Positions 28,074 to 37,900 of a stretch of 64,000 nucleotides of DNA are shown in pieces. Position numbers and translations under genes: made by a program. The stretch's first letter is position 1. Every line of letters starts with the position of its first letter. The DNA is from Flavobacteriales bacterium UBA7430 (GTDB lineage: Bacteria; Bacteroidota; Bacteroidia; Flavobacteriales; UBA7430). The stretch covers positions 11,722 to 75,721 of the forward strand of contig DLQO01000037.1 in assembly GCA_002478765.1 (NCBI GenBank), read 5' to 3'. The notes beneath the pieces are model-generated. The model was not told where the DNA came from. It saw only the letters and a list, made by a program, of their open reading frames with translations, and made no database searches.

Positions 28074-29920
28074 TATTGAAAGCGTTTTAGTAGTTCATTA
28101 ATTTCTATAACAATCGATGTGGGTTTGTTGTGAATGGATGTAAAGGGAGACTCGCATGCAAACAGTTCATCGACCAATTGATTCAGTTCCTCAAGAATTA
28201 GTGTTTTACCTGATTTGATTGCATTACTCTGCGCTAATTTTTTTGCCATATAATTTTGCCGATCTAACTTCCAAACGTCGCTTTCATTTTTGTAGGAATC
28301 TAAAATAGACTCTATGATGTTTTGTACTTGGTTGGCTTTTGTTTCTATGGGCACACCATTTACCATCAGACAATGATTGTTGGGAATAGTTAAATCAAAG
28401 CCAAGGCTTTCAACATCCTCCATTATTTCTTTGAAAACCTCCATGTCAGAAGGGGTTAAGTGAACTTCTTGAGGAAATAAAAGTTGTTGACTTAATGGTC
28501 TTTTATTTTGCAGTGACTTGGAGTACTGTTCAAATAGTACTTTCTCATGGGCCCTTTGTTGATCGATGATTAAAAGACCTGATTTCAGTTGTGTTAGGAT
28601 AAACCGATTTTTGAGTTGAAAAGCATGTCTATTTTCTTTAACCTCGAATTCCGCTTCCAACGTCACACTGTTTTCCATTTCTGGAATGGCCGCATTCATG
28701 TCGTCTTGAATTTCCTCAAAAATAGCTTCCCAGTGTTCTCCTTTAGCTCTGTTTGGTGGAAGAATACTTTGATTTGATCCGCTGTAGTTTTCTAAATGAT
28801 TCTTTCGTTCTGATTGGTTTTGTTCAAAAGGATTGTAGTCAGGATCAACCTGAATGGAGGGTGTTTTGATGGTTTTCTCTTTGGAGCTAAAGGGTACTTG
28901 GTAGTCTGGATTTAAGCTGAAATCTAAACTTGGGGTTATGTTGTATTGTCCCAAAGAGCGCTTTAAGGCTGACCTTAGGATCGCGTAGATGCTTCGTTCA
29001 TCTTCAAATTTAATTTCTGTTTTGGTAGGATGTATGTTCACATCAATCATGGACGGATCGATTTTGAGAAAAAGGAAATAAGAGGGATGATGGTTGCCCT
29101 GTAGCAAACCTTCCATGGCATTTGTGACTGCATGATTCATGTAGGATGATTTGATGAATCGATCGTTTACAAAGAAGAATTGTTCTCCACGTGTTTTCTT
29201 CGCAAATTCTGGTTTGCATAGAAATCCGGAAATGTTTACGATGTCAGTTTTTTCGTCTACTGGAACCAATCTTGTGTTGTATTTTTTACCGTAAAGACTC
29301 ACCAGTCGTTGGCGTAACGTTTCTTTCGGGAGTCTATATTGTTCTTTTTCATTGTGAATGAGTGAAAAGGAAACTTTCGGATGCGCCAGAGCAATTCGGA
29401 TAAACTCATCGAGAATATACTTGTATTCAGCCCTGTCAGATTTTAAGAAATTTCTTCTTGCAGGTACATTGAAAAAGAGATTTTTAATCGTAAAGTTTGA
29501 GCCGTTTGGACATGTGCAAATCTCTTGTGATTTGATTTCAGAACCTTCAATAATCAATTGAATACCGAGTTCAGATTCTTCCTTTTTTGTTTTCAGCTCT
29601 ACCTGGGCAATAGCAGCTATGGATGCCAAAGCTTCTCCTCTAAAGCCCTTTGTTTTTAGAGCAAATAGGTCGTCTGCCTTGGTAATCTTTGAAGTAGCAT
29701 GGCGTTCAAAGCACATTCTAGCATCGACCTCGTTCATCCCCATACCATCATCCACAACTTGTATCAGTGTTTTACCTGAGTCTTTGAGTATTAATTTAAC
29801 ATCGGTTGCTTGAGCATCAATGGCATTTTCCATCAATTCTTTGACTGCTGAAGCCGGTCTTTGAACAACTTCGCCTGCAGCAATTTGATTGGCAACATGG
29901 TCGGGTAGTAGGGTAATCAA
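28073..29920 (-). CDS. mutL: DNA mismatch repair protein MutL
   Basis: MutL couples mismatch recognition to strand excision. The 615-residue protein has the GHKL ATPase motifs ELMENAIDAQATDVKL, DDGMGM and GFRGEALASIAA, then a C-terminal dimerisation/endonuclease domain from about residue 425. The nuclease-type motif reads DQQRAHEKVLFE, so the usual DQHA core is DQQR, while the following two Glu residues are kept. It is 3 nt upstream of the rhomboid pair and 3 nt downstream of a small membrane-protein gene. Confidence 0.95.
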   Translation of the reverse strand: MITLLPDHVANQIAAGEVVQRPASAVKELMENAIDAQATDVKLILKDSGKTLIQVVDDGMGMNEVDARMCFERHATSKITKADDLFALKTKGFRGEALASIAAIAQVELKTKKEESELGIQLIIEGSEIKSQEICTCPNGSNFTIKNLFFNVPARRNFLKSDRAEYKYILDEFIRIALAHPKVSFSLIHNEKEQYRLPKETLRQRLVSLYGKKYNTRLVPVDEKTDIVNISGFLCKPEFAKKTRGEQFFFVNDRFIKSSYMNHAVTNAMEGLLQGNHHPSYFLFLKIDPSMIDVNIHPTKTEIKFEDERSIYAILRSALKRSLGQYNITPSLDFSLNPDYQVPFSSKEKTIKTPSIQVDPDYNPFEQNQSERKNHLENYSGSNQSILPPNRAKGEHWEAIFEEIQDDMNAAIPEMENSVTLEAEFEVKENRHAFQLKNRFILTQLKSGLLIIDQQRAHEKVLFEQYSKSLQNKRPLSQQLLFPQEVHLTPSDMEVFKEIMEDVESLGFDLTIPNNHCLMVNGVPIETKANQVQNIIESILDSYKNESDVWKLDRQNYMAKKLAQSNAIKSGKTLILEELNQLVDELFACESPFTSIHNKPTSIVIEINELLKRFQ

Positions 29921-29923
29921 TGT

Positions 29924-30187
29924 TTAGAATTTTAGGATCCAATAGGTTGTTAGACAAAGAATAAACAGGACAAACAGTAGACGCCAGGTAGATGAGTTAC
30001 TTTTTAAATTTGATTTCTCTTTCCATGTGCTCGTAAATCGTCCTTTTTCAATTTGCTCTTCTCGTTTTGCTGCTCTCATTCTTGCTCTTTGAATACGCTC
30101 ATTCTTTTCGTCGTAATAACGCGTAGCCATTTGAAATTTCTTGTGGCTTGGTGTCTTAAAAAAAGAAGGCAATTTAGGAGCATTCAT
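29924..30187 (-). CDS. small single-pass membrane protein, unknown function
   Basis: An 87-residue protein with a highly basic N-terminal two-thirds (RIQRARMRAAKREEQIEKG) and one C-terminal membrane helix (about 68-86). It would be tail-anchored with the basic part in the cytoplasm. It directly precedes mutL (3 nt gap), a place where similar small proteins occur in other Bacteroidota as far as I recall. No function is assigned. Confidence 0.75.
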   Translation of the reverse strand: MNAPKLPSFFKTPSHKKFQMATRYYDEKNERIQRARMRAAKREEQIEKGRFTSTWKEKSNLKSNSSTWRLLFVLFILCLTTYWILKF

Positions 30188-30212
30188 ATTATCAAAAATA
30201 GCATAATTAATT

Positions 30213-30240
30213 CAAAAAAATAGCAGCCTTTGGGCTGCTT
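30213..30240 (-). terminator. rho-independent terminator after the TPR gene
   Basis: On the minus strand the stem AGCAGCC/GGCTGCT with a short AAA loop is followed by TTTTTTT. It lies 5 nt after the stop of the TPR-like gene and separates it from the mutL operon. Confidence 0.85.
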
Positions 30241-30244
30241 TCTT

Positions 30245-30757
30245 TTAGATTCTTTTCAACTGCTGTTTCATCATTTTTAGTTGATCATCCAACATGTTGT
30301 GTTTGTCGAGCTTTTTCACTTCTGCAAGTAGCGTCGTAGCTTCTCTTTTTCTACGTCTAGAAAGTGCGAGCCCAGCTAAGTTTAGTTTGGCCACTGCCTT
30401 GTCGGTGTTGTTTCTCAACCCTATTGAAAGTGCTCTTTTGAAAAACTTCTCGGCTTGATTCATCTGAGTTTGAGACAGTACCAATCCATTTAAATAGTGA
30501 AAGTACGCCTCTTGAGATTTTACAAGCTTTTCAGGGTGTTTGATCTTGTTGAGCGCCTTTTGAGCTTTGGCCATGTCGTTTTTTCTTAGATGGTAAAATG
30601 CTTTTATGATTCGTTCATCTTTAAAAATAGATAATATGACAAGTCCCATCATAAGGAGTACCACGATTCCGTAGCCAATCTCATTTTCATTGAAGAGGTA
30701 AATCCCTGCAGAAAGTATGAGTAACGAGATGATGATTTTAATTTGTTTGTTGTACAT
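30245..30757 (-). CDS. membrane-anchored TPR-like protein
   Basis: The protein has two closely spaced N-terminal membrane helices (about 6-20 and 26-42 counted from the chosen start) followed by an all-helical region resembling tetratricopeptide repeats (AQKALNKIKHPEKL, then YLNGLVLSQTQMNQAEKFF and LNLAGLALSRRRKREATTLL). The ORF is open to 30778, but a -7 element at 30776-30783 would place transcription after that start, so the Met at 30757 (170 residues) is preferred. Function unknown; a scaffold role is possible. Confidence 0.75.
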   Translation of the reverse strand: MYNKQIKIIISLLILSAGIYLFNENEIGYGIVVLLMMGLVILSIFKDERIIKAFYHLRKNDMAKAQKALNKIKHPEKLVKSQEAYFHYLNGLVLSQTQMNQAEKFFKRALSIGLRNNTDKAVAKLNLAGLALSRRRKREATTLLAEVKKLDKHNMLDDQLKMMKQQLKRI

Positions 30758-30775
30758 AAGAGTATTGGTTTTGCA

Positions 30776-30783
30776 CAAAAATA
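30776..30783 (-). promoter_or_regulatory. -7 promoter element of the TPR-like gene
   Basis: On the minus strand TATTTTTG fits TAnnTTTG. A TTTAG about 18 bp upstream may serve as -33. The start would be near 30769, which argues for the ATG at 30757 rather than the upstream in-frame ATG at 30778. Confidence 0.45.
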
Positions 30784-30909
30784 GTTAAGCTGTTAGAAAT
30801 GCTAAAGAAAAAGTGAATTATTTCAGTATAATTTTCTTGTGATGTATCCACAAAGTAATTTGTTTGAATCATCTATTTCTTCTGAATACAAGGATAATCT
30901 AATATTTAA

Positions 30910-30941
30910 CTTGTTTATAGATGAGGTTTTGGTGTATTTTT
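30910..30941 (+). promoter_or_regulatory. possible promoter of the pnuC-kinase unit
   Basis: TTG (30910-30912), a 21 bp spacer and TATTTTTA (30934-30941) resemble the phylum promoter with one mismatch in the -7 element. No TPP riboswitch is visible between it and the pnuC start. Confidence 0.35.
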
Positions 30942-30972
30942 ACGCGATAAATATGTGTAAACACAATCAAAA

Positions 30973-31575
30973 ATGACATTTTTCACAATCTTATGGGAAG
31001 GAATAATAGCAACATCCATCATTGAATGGATTGCCGTTATTTCGAGTCTTATCTATGTAGTTCTTGCTGCAAAGCGATTGATGCTCTGTTGGATATTTGC
31101 CTTTATTGGATCTGTACTCTTTGTTTATTTATGCTTTGTCGCTAATTTATACATAGAATCGATATTACAGCTTTTTTATGTGTTTATGGCTTTCGTCGGT
31201 TGGCTTAGTTGGAAGCGTGCTGACTCTGATGGGAGTGGTCTTAAAATATGGAGTTCAAAGAATCACCTTCTAAATGTTTTCGTGTGTGGTTTTATTGCTT
31301 TGGTGGTTGGTTTTTTATTTGACAACTATACCCTTCAAGCAAATCCTTATATCGATGCTTTTACTACTTGTTACAGCTTATCAGCAACCTTTATGGTTGC
31401 CCGAAAAATAATCGGAAATTGGGTGTATTGGATTGTCATCGATTTGGTCTCAATATACCTTTATGCAGATCGAGGTTATTATTTAACTGCTGTTCAATAT
31501 GGAATATTCACGCTTTTGGCAACCTATGGTTTTTGGGCATGGCAAAAAGAATACAAACGACAAAAGCTATGTTAA
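30973..31575 (+). CDS. pnuC: PnuC-family vitamin transporter (nicotinamide riboside or thiamine)
   Basis: An inner-membrane protein of 200 residues with seven hydrophobic segments. PnuC-type features are the N-terminal WEGIIATSIIEWIAVISSLIYV region, VFMAFVGWLSWKRA (the conserved W-x-x-W segment), and the C-terminal YGIFTLLATYGFWAWQKEY. The family carries unphosphorylated vitamins by facilitated diffusion, trapped by a kinase. The NadR-like kinase overlapping its end by 7 nt favours nicotinamide riboside. The adjacent TPP riboswitch and TonB receptor leave thiamine (PnuT) possible. Confidence 0.85.
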   Translation: MTFFTILWEGIIATSIIEWIAVISSLIYVVLAAKRLMLCWIFAFIGSVLFVYLCFVANLYIESILQLFYVFMAFVGWLSWKRADSDGSGLKIWSSKNHLLNVFVCGFIALVVGFLFDNYTLQANPYIDAFTTCYSLSATFMVARKIIGNWVYWIVIDLVSIYLYADRGYYLTAVQYGIFTLLATYGFWAWQKEYKRQKLC

Positions 31576-32075
31576 GAATTGCGTTAACAGGACCGGAATC
31601 TTCGGGTAAAACGACTTTGAGTACTTCGATTTCTGAGCATTATGGCGTTTCGTTTGTTGCAGAGTATGCTCGTATGTACTTAGAGAACAACAAAGGCTTA
31701 TACGAACAAAAAGATTTGGACTGTATTGCTCAAGGTCAGTTAGAAAGGATTCTTTCATCAAAAGAAGAAATTGTAATTTCCGATACAGATTTTTCCGTTC
31801 TTGAGGTGTGGTCTCAATATAAGTATGGTGAGGTTTCAGCAGTAATTAATGAATATTCCCGCCAAGATCTGTTCGATTTACACATCTTGTGTTGCCCAGA
31901 TATTCCGTGGGAAGAAGATTCATTGAGAGAGAATCCTACTTCTCGAAATGAACTTTTTGAACGCTACAAGGAATCTCTCCTGAAGCACAATAAAAGGTCC
32001 ATTATTGTGGCTGGACCTCACGAAGCAAGATTGAAAAAAAGTTTACAATCTATAGATGCTCTTTTGAAATTTTGA
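31569..32075 (+). CDS. NadR-like nicotinamide riboside (or vitamin) kinase
   Basis: A 168-residue P-loop kinase like the C-terminal domain of NadR. It starts MLRIALTGPESSGKTTL (Walker A GPESSGKT), then has FVAEYARMYLEN, VISDTDFSVLEVW (a DTDF Walker B-like motif also seen in NadR) and LCCPDIPWEEDSLRENP (lid). It would phosphorylate the vitamin brought in by PnuC, trapping it in the cytoplasm. The ORF extends upstream in frame to 31368, but that part lies wholly inside pnuC; the ATG at 31569 gives the family N-terminus and a 7 nt overlap. Confidence 0.85.
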   Translation: MLRIALTGPESSGKTTLSTSISEHYGVSFVAEYARMYLENNKGLYEQKDLDCIAQGQLERILSSKEEIVISDTDFSVLEVWSQYKYGEVSAVINEYSRQDLFDLHILCCPDIPWEEDSLRENPTSRNELFERYKESLLKHNKRSIIVAGPHEARLKKSLQSIDALLKF

Positions 32076-32090
32076 CGTAGTTTTGCATCG

Positions 32091-32168
32091 TCTCTAAGGG
32101 GTGCTGTTTTTTTAAAGCGGCTGAGATTACACCCATTTAACCTGCTCAGGATAATGCCTGCGAAGGGA
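32091..32168 (+). promoter_or_regulatory. TPP riboswitch (THI element)
   Basis: The conserved core is clear: GGGGTGC at 32098-32104, GGCTGAGATTACACCC at 32119-32134, CCTGCTCAGGATAATGCCTG at 32141-32160, and GCGAAGGGAA following. P1 can form between TCTCT (32091-32095) and AGGGA (32164-32168). It lies 69 nt before the TonB receptor ATG, which it should repress when thiamine diphosphate is plentiful. I see no terminator hairpin, so control is more likely at translation initiation. Confidence 0.95.
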
Positions 32169-32237
32169 AGTGATAAAAAAAGTGCTAAAACTAACACCAT
32201 AGAATTAGCCCCTGTTCTTGGATAATATTTTTAAAAT

Positions 32238-34706
32238 ATGAAAACAAGAATTTTTTCAAAAGTTTGTGGCTTAATGCTCTTTATGCCCCTACTAGGATTT
32301 TCTCAAAACAACATTACCGGAATCGTAAAAGGAATCGATGGAAGTTCCCTTTCTGGTGTTGAAGTAGAAATCCAACAAACGTATTTCACAACTTATACCG
32401 ACCTTGAGGGTACTTTTGAATTTGGTAAATTGGATGCCGGGACGTACAAACTGAGTTTTTCTTCTCTTGGTTATGTCCCTGCTTTTCAAATTGTTGAAAT
32501 TGAAAATGGAAATCAACAAATTGGTATTGTTTTATCTAAGGAAGCACAACTTCTTCAGGAAGTTACCGTTTCTGCAGTTCGCGCAAATCCAAATATTCCA
32601 ACGACTTATTCTGAGGTCAATCTCAAGGAGATTGAGGAAAATAATTTTGGTCAAGACCTGCCCTACCTACTAAACACTTTGCCTTCAACCGTACTTACGT
32701 CTGATGCCGGAGCTGGAGTTGGTTATTCGGGTATTCGTATTCGAGGGGTGGACCCTACGAGAACCAATGTGACCATAAATGGTATTCCGGTTAATGACTC
32801 CGAATCTCATGGTGTTTATTGGGTAAATATGCCTGATTTTGCTTCGTCTTTAAATAACATTCAGGTTCAGAGGGGTGTTGGGACTTCGTCTAATGGAGCA
32901 TCTGCTTTTGGTGCAAGCATCAATATGGAAACCAACAGTCTCAATAAAGAAGCGTATGGTGTTTTAGATAACTCCTTTGGTTCGTTCAATACCTTTAAAA
33001 ACACGGTTAAGCTTGGTACAGGTCTTCTTAATGACAAGTTTATTGTAGATGCCAGACTGTCTAAGATTACCTCAGACGGTTATGTGGATCGTTCTGCATC
33101 GGAGCTTAAATCTTATTACCTCTCTGGTGTTTGGTTGGGAGAGAAATCTAATCTTAGGGCAACCATCTTTAGTGGTATGGAAAAGACAGCACAAGCTTGG
33201 TACGGTACTCCAGAGTCTGTCATTAATGGAAGCCTGGAAGAAATAACAGCATACGCTGATCGAAATTATATTTTTGGTGCTGATAGAGATAATCTTCTTA
33301 ATTCAGGCCGTACGTACAATTACTATACTTACGATAATGAGATAGATAATTATCAGCAAGACCACTATCAATTACATTTTAATCATGTATTTGATGACAA
33401 TTTGAAGTTCAGTAGTGCTGCCCATTATACCAGAGGAAGAGGTTATTATGAGCAGTATAAGGCTGATGAAGATTTTAAAGACTATGGTTTTGACACTCTA
33501 TTCTTATCTCAAGACACCATAAGTACGACCGATTTGATTCGAAGAAAGTGGTTGGACAATCATTTTTATGGGGGAATCTTCTCTTTAGCCTATGCTAAGA
33601 ATGGACTCGATTTAACCTTTGGTGGTGGAGCCAACCAATATGAAGGTGGGCATTTTGGTGAAGTGATTTGGTCAGAATATGCTTCTGATGGTGAAATTAG
33701 AGATCGTTATTACGATAATGACGCGAAGAAACAAGAAGCTCATTCCTACTTGAAAGGTACTTACAAGACTGGCCCGTTGACTGTTTATGGTGATTTACAA
33801 TACAGATACATTGACTATACATTTTTGGGGATTGATGAAATAGCTGGAGAGGTCAAAGATGTTCAGCAAACAAAGACTTTTAATTTCATCAACCCAAAGT
33901 TCGGTTTGATGTATGATTTTGACGAACGAAACAATGCCTATGCTTCTGTTGCTGTTGCGAATCGGGAGCCCGTTCGAAAAGACTTTAGAGAAAGTACTCC
34001 TCAAAATCAACCCAAGGTTGAAAACTTAGTAAATCTGGAAGCGGGATACCGTTATAAAGGACAAGACTTAATTGTGAATGCGAATGTGTACTACATGCAC
34101 TACAAAGATCAATTGGTTTTGACCGGGCAGATCAATGATGTAGGAGATTATACTCGAAGAAATGTGGATGTGAGTTACCGTTCTGGTATTGAATTAGAAG
34201 CAGGTTACCGTTTGTCGGATCAATTAAGTTTAACGGCAAATACAACGCTAAGCAATAATAAGATCAAAGAGTTTAATGAGTTTGTGGATAATTGGGACAC
34301 CGGTTTGCAGGATACCATTGCGCACAATGATACAGATTTGTCATTTTCTCCTAATATCGTTGCGAATTTAGGTTTGACCTATGAACCTTTACATGATTTG
34401 AGTATCAATCTTTCAGGAAAGCATGTAGGTGACCAATATCTGGATAATACGTCTACAGAAACGCAAAAACTGAATGACTACACAACACTTAATCTTCAGT
34501 TAAATTACACCTTAAAAATGGAGCTATTTGAAGAGGTGACTTTCGGTTTATTGGTCAATAACCTCTTGGATGAGACTTATGAAACGAATGGATACAATTG
34601 GGGCGGTACATACGAATATGAAGGTGTGGATGTGAGATCCGTTGAAAACTTCTACTACCCTCAGGCGGGACGAAATTTCTTAGCAAGAATCGTTTTTAAA
34701 CTCTAG
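32238..34706 (+). CDS. TonB-dependent outer-membrane receptor under TPP riboswitch (thiamine uptake)
   Basis: An 822-residue TonB-dependent receptor. It has a signal peptide (about 1-22), a carboxypeptidase-regulatory-like domain (about 24-105; NITGIVKGIDGSSLSGVEVE), a plug domain (about 125-235; IRGVDPTRTNVTINGIPVND) and a beta-barrel ending in the aromatic C-terminus ARIVFKL. The TPP riboswitch in its leader indicates a thiamine-family ligand, as for OMthi of Bacteroides; the ligand is inferred from this and not from the barrel. A terminator follows at 34741-34771. Confidence 0.93.
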   Translation: MKTRIFSKVCGLMLFMPLLGFSQNNITGIVKGIDGSSLSGVEVEIQQTYFTTYTDLEGTFEFGKLDAGTYKLSFSSLGYVPAFQIVEIENGNQQIGIVLSKEAQLLQEVTVSAVRANPNIPTTYSEVNLKEIEENNFGQDLPYLLNTLPSTVLTSDAGAGVGYSGIRIRGVDPTRTNVTINGIPVNDSESHGVYWVNMPDFASSLNNIQVQRGVGTSSNGASAFGASINMETNSLNKEAYGVLDNSFGSFNTFKNTVKLGTGLLNDKFIVDARLSKITSDGYVDRSASELKSYYLSGVWLGEKSNLRATIFSGMEKTAQAWYGTPESVINGSLEEITAYADRNYIFGADRDNLLNSGRTYNYYTYDNEIDNYQQDHYQLHFNHVFDDNLKFSSAAHYTRGRGYYEQYKADEDFKDYGFDTLFLSQDTISTTDLIRRKWLDNHFYGGIFSLAYAKNGLDLTFGGGANQYEGGHFGEVIWSEYASDGEIRDRYYDNDAKKQEAHSYLKGTYKTGPLTVYGDLQYRYIDYTFLGIDEIAGEVKDVQQTKTFNFINPKFGLMYDFDERNNAYASVAVANREPVRKDFRESTPQNQPKVENLVNLEAGYRYKGQDLIVNANVYYMHYKDQLVLTGQINDVGDYTRRNVDVSYRSGIELEAGYRLSDQLSLTANTTLSNNKIKEFNEFVDNWDTGLQDTIAHNDTDLSFSPNIVANLGLTYEPLHDLSINLSGKHVGDQYLDNTSTETQKLNDYTTLNLQLNYTLKMELFEEVTFGLLVNNLLDETYETNGYNWGGTYEYEGVDVRSVENFYYPQAGRNFLARIVFKL

Positions 34707-34740
34707 TTTTGTGAGTAGCAGATCATGTAGATTCTTAAAT

Positions 34741-34771
34741 AAAAAGCCCACGCATCGAGTGGGCTTTTTTA
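34741..34771 (+). terminator. rho-independent terminator after the TonB receptor
   Basis: Stem AGCCCAC/GTGGGCT with a 7-base loop, flanked by AAAA on the left and TTTTTT on the right. It sits 35 nt past the TonB receptor stop. Confidence 0.88.
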
Positions 34772-34903
34772 TTTGTTTCATTTATAGCCAATCATAGCAA
34801 TAACCCCTTATGAAGATGTGAATTGATGTAATTTATAATTAATTATATAATTTGTATTTTTATTAAAAAAAATAGAATCTACCACCCTGACTATTTCCAA
34901 ATT

Positions 34904-37900
34904 ATGAGGTATTTAATTTTAACTCTTCTCACTCTTTTTACGGCAACCTTTATACATGCTCAAAGCATAAGATTCAATGAAGTCGTCTCGTCGAATTCTA
35001 TTCTTACTGACGAAGATGGAGATACGCCAGATTGGATTGAACTTTATAATGATGGATCTCAAAATGTGAACCTTGAAAATTGGACTATTTCTGATGATGA
35101 AAAAGATTTATCAAAATGGAGCTTTCCCAGTGTAACGATTCCTGCAAATGATTATTTACTCTTGTGGGCTTCAGATAAAGACCGCGATCAAATAACTTCA
35201 ACAAGAACGCTTGTTAATCAAGGCGATGTTTGTAAATATTTGATTCCAAGTTCAGAACCAAATACAAATTGGACCCGTTTAAATTTTAATGATTCGAATT
35301 GGGATAATGGCGCTTCTGGTTTTGGTTACGCAGATGGTGATGATGCTACCTCATTACCTAATGGAACCTTATCTGTATATCTAAGGAAGAATTTTAACAT
35401 CAGCAGCGTTGACGAAGTAATTTCTTTAATTCTGGATATTGATTATGACGATGCTTTTGTAGCTTACATCAACGGGGTTGAGGTTGCACGTGCGAACATC
35501 ATTGGTGTGCCGCCTGCCTTTAATGCTTCTACAAATCAAGACCACGAAGCTCAAATGTATGGTGGGGGTCTACCGGATCGATTTACGATATCTGATTTTA
35601 GCTCGATTTTGGTTGAAGGTGAAAATGTTTTAGCCATTCAGGCTCACAACATAAGTTCAGGCTCATCAGATTTTACAATCATCCCATTTTTATCCGCAAT
35701 TTTTTCTGAACCCAACAATTTAGGAGTTGAACCGCCTGAAATTTTAAACTTAAACGAAAAAAACACCTTTCATACAAATTTTAAAATTTCAAAGAATGCA
35801 GAAACCCTAACGCTTTCAGATAATTTAGGAAACATTATTGATCAATTATTAATTGAAGGATTACCACCAGATGTATCAATTGGAGTGTCAAACACTTCTG
35901 GAAACATGGTTAATTATATAGAAACGACCCCCGCCGATCAAAATGCTGACGAAGAATTCTTGGGAACAGTTCAAAATGAGCTTGTTTTTTCTGAAAATGG
36001 AGGTTTTAAAGATGCCCCTGTAAATCTTTCTCTTTCAGGAAATGATTTTTCTCAGCTAATTCGTTACACGACAGATGGAAGTGCCCCTAACGCATTGTCA
36101 CAGATTTATACATCTCCGATTCAAATTTCAACCAATCTAAGCGTTAGAGCCCAAATATATTCAGATAATTATCTGCCCTCACCAGTTTTCACTGAGTCCT
36201 ACATTTTTGATTCTAATCATGAGATTGATGTTTTGCTGTTAAGTGTTGATCCGATTGATTTTTTTGACGAAGATTCTGGAATTTATGTTTTTGGTCCCGA
36301 GGGAACTTATCAGACCGACGTACCTTATTTTGGTGCAAATTTCTGGGAAGATTGGGAGCGTCCAGTTCACTTTTCGTTTTATGAAAATGACAATGATGAA
36401 TTTGTTGAGTTTAATGCAGGAGTTAAGATTTTTGGAGGCTGGAGTAGGGGTCAAAACAGTCAACGCTCACTTTCATTTTTTGCAAGGGGACAATACGGCG
36501 ATTCAAAATTTGAACACTCTTTTTTTGATAACGTAGCTTACAACGACTTTGAGGCGTTTACCCTTAGGAATTCTGGTCAAGATTGGATGAGGTCGAGCAT
36601 GAAGGATATCATGATCACCAGCCTAATGCGCGGGTCGGATTTGGATTTTCAAGACCACAATCCTGTTGCCACATACATTAATGGAGCCTATTGGGGAATG
36701 TACAACATGCGTGAAAAGATTAACGAGCATATGTTGGCCTCTAAACACAATGTTGATGCTGAAAGTATTACACTTTTGACCAATAATGCAGAAGTTATAG
36801 AGGGGAGTAATGATGAATATAATGAGCTAATCGCCTACATTGAAAATACAGATTTATCAGAGGATTCTAATTTTGAATTCATCAAGGATAGAATAGATCT
36901 TAAAAATTACACACTTTACCAAGCAACGAATATATTTATAAACAATCAGGATTGGCCAGGAAACAATATTAAGTTTTGGAAACACCCAGACACCAAATGG
37001 CGTTGGATTATGTACGATACTGATTTTGGTTTTGGGCCGTTTTGGAATATTTCCAACCATTATGATAACACCCTTAGCTTCGCTTTAAATCCCAATGGGC
37101 CAGGATGGCCAAACCCACCTTGGTCAACGTTATTATTTAGAAAGCTGATTGCAAATAATGGGTTTAGAAATCAGTTCATTAATCGCTATGCTGATGAATT
37201 AAATACTCGGTTTTTACCAGACAATGTGATCAATCATATTGATCAAATTTACTCAACGATTGAACCCGAAGTGCTTACGCATTACACTCGCTGGAAAGAT
37301 GATCCTTTGTTAGGTTATGAAATAACCGACATCAACGCGCATGTTGATTATTATGTAACCAACATGAAAAGTTTTGGGACTAACAGGCATCCCATTGCTA
37401 AAGAACATATCAAGCAGCAATTTAATCTCCCAAACTTCCATCCACTTGCCATTACAAACCCTGACATCAAACAAGGTTTCGTTGAGGTTAATGAAAATCT
37501 GAATATTCAAGATGAAACCTGGACGGGTGATTATTTTGAAACCGTACCTGTAAAGTTAATGGCAACAGCAGCGTTTGGATACGAATTTTCTCATTGGAGC
37601 GGGGACTTATATTCCATCGATAAAACCATAGAAGTATTACTTACGGAATCTTTTGAAGTCATTCCCAATTTCACTCCCACAGAAACAACATATCCTCTTG
37701 TAATTAACGAGATCAATTACAAATCTATTGCCACATTTGACGCAGACGATTGGATTGAACTCTATAACCCAAATACATCTTCAATAGACGTTTCTAACTG
37801 GCAAATAAAAGATGATGACGATACGCATGTTTTTGTAATTCCTGATGGAACGAAAATTGATGCGGAAGGCTACCTTGTGATTGTTAAAAAAGAAACTGAT

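Noticed and set aside
30846..30856. Single DnaA-box-like sequence (GTATCCACA) upstream of pnuC
   Set aside because: One imperfect isolated match is expected by chance.
31368..31568. N-terminal extension of the NadR-like kinase
   Set aside because: It lies wholly inside pnuC in another frame, and the ATG at 31569 gives the family start.
32018..32200. Minus-strand ORF across the TPP riboswitch
   Set aside because: It is antisense to a strongly conserved RNA element and has no support as a gene.
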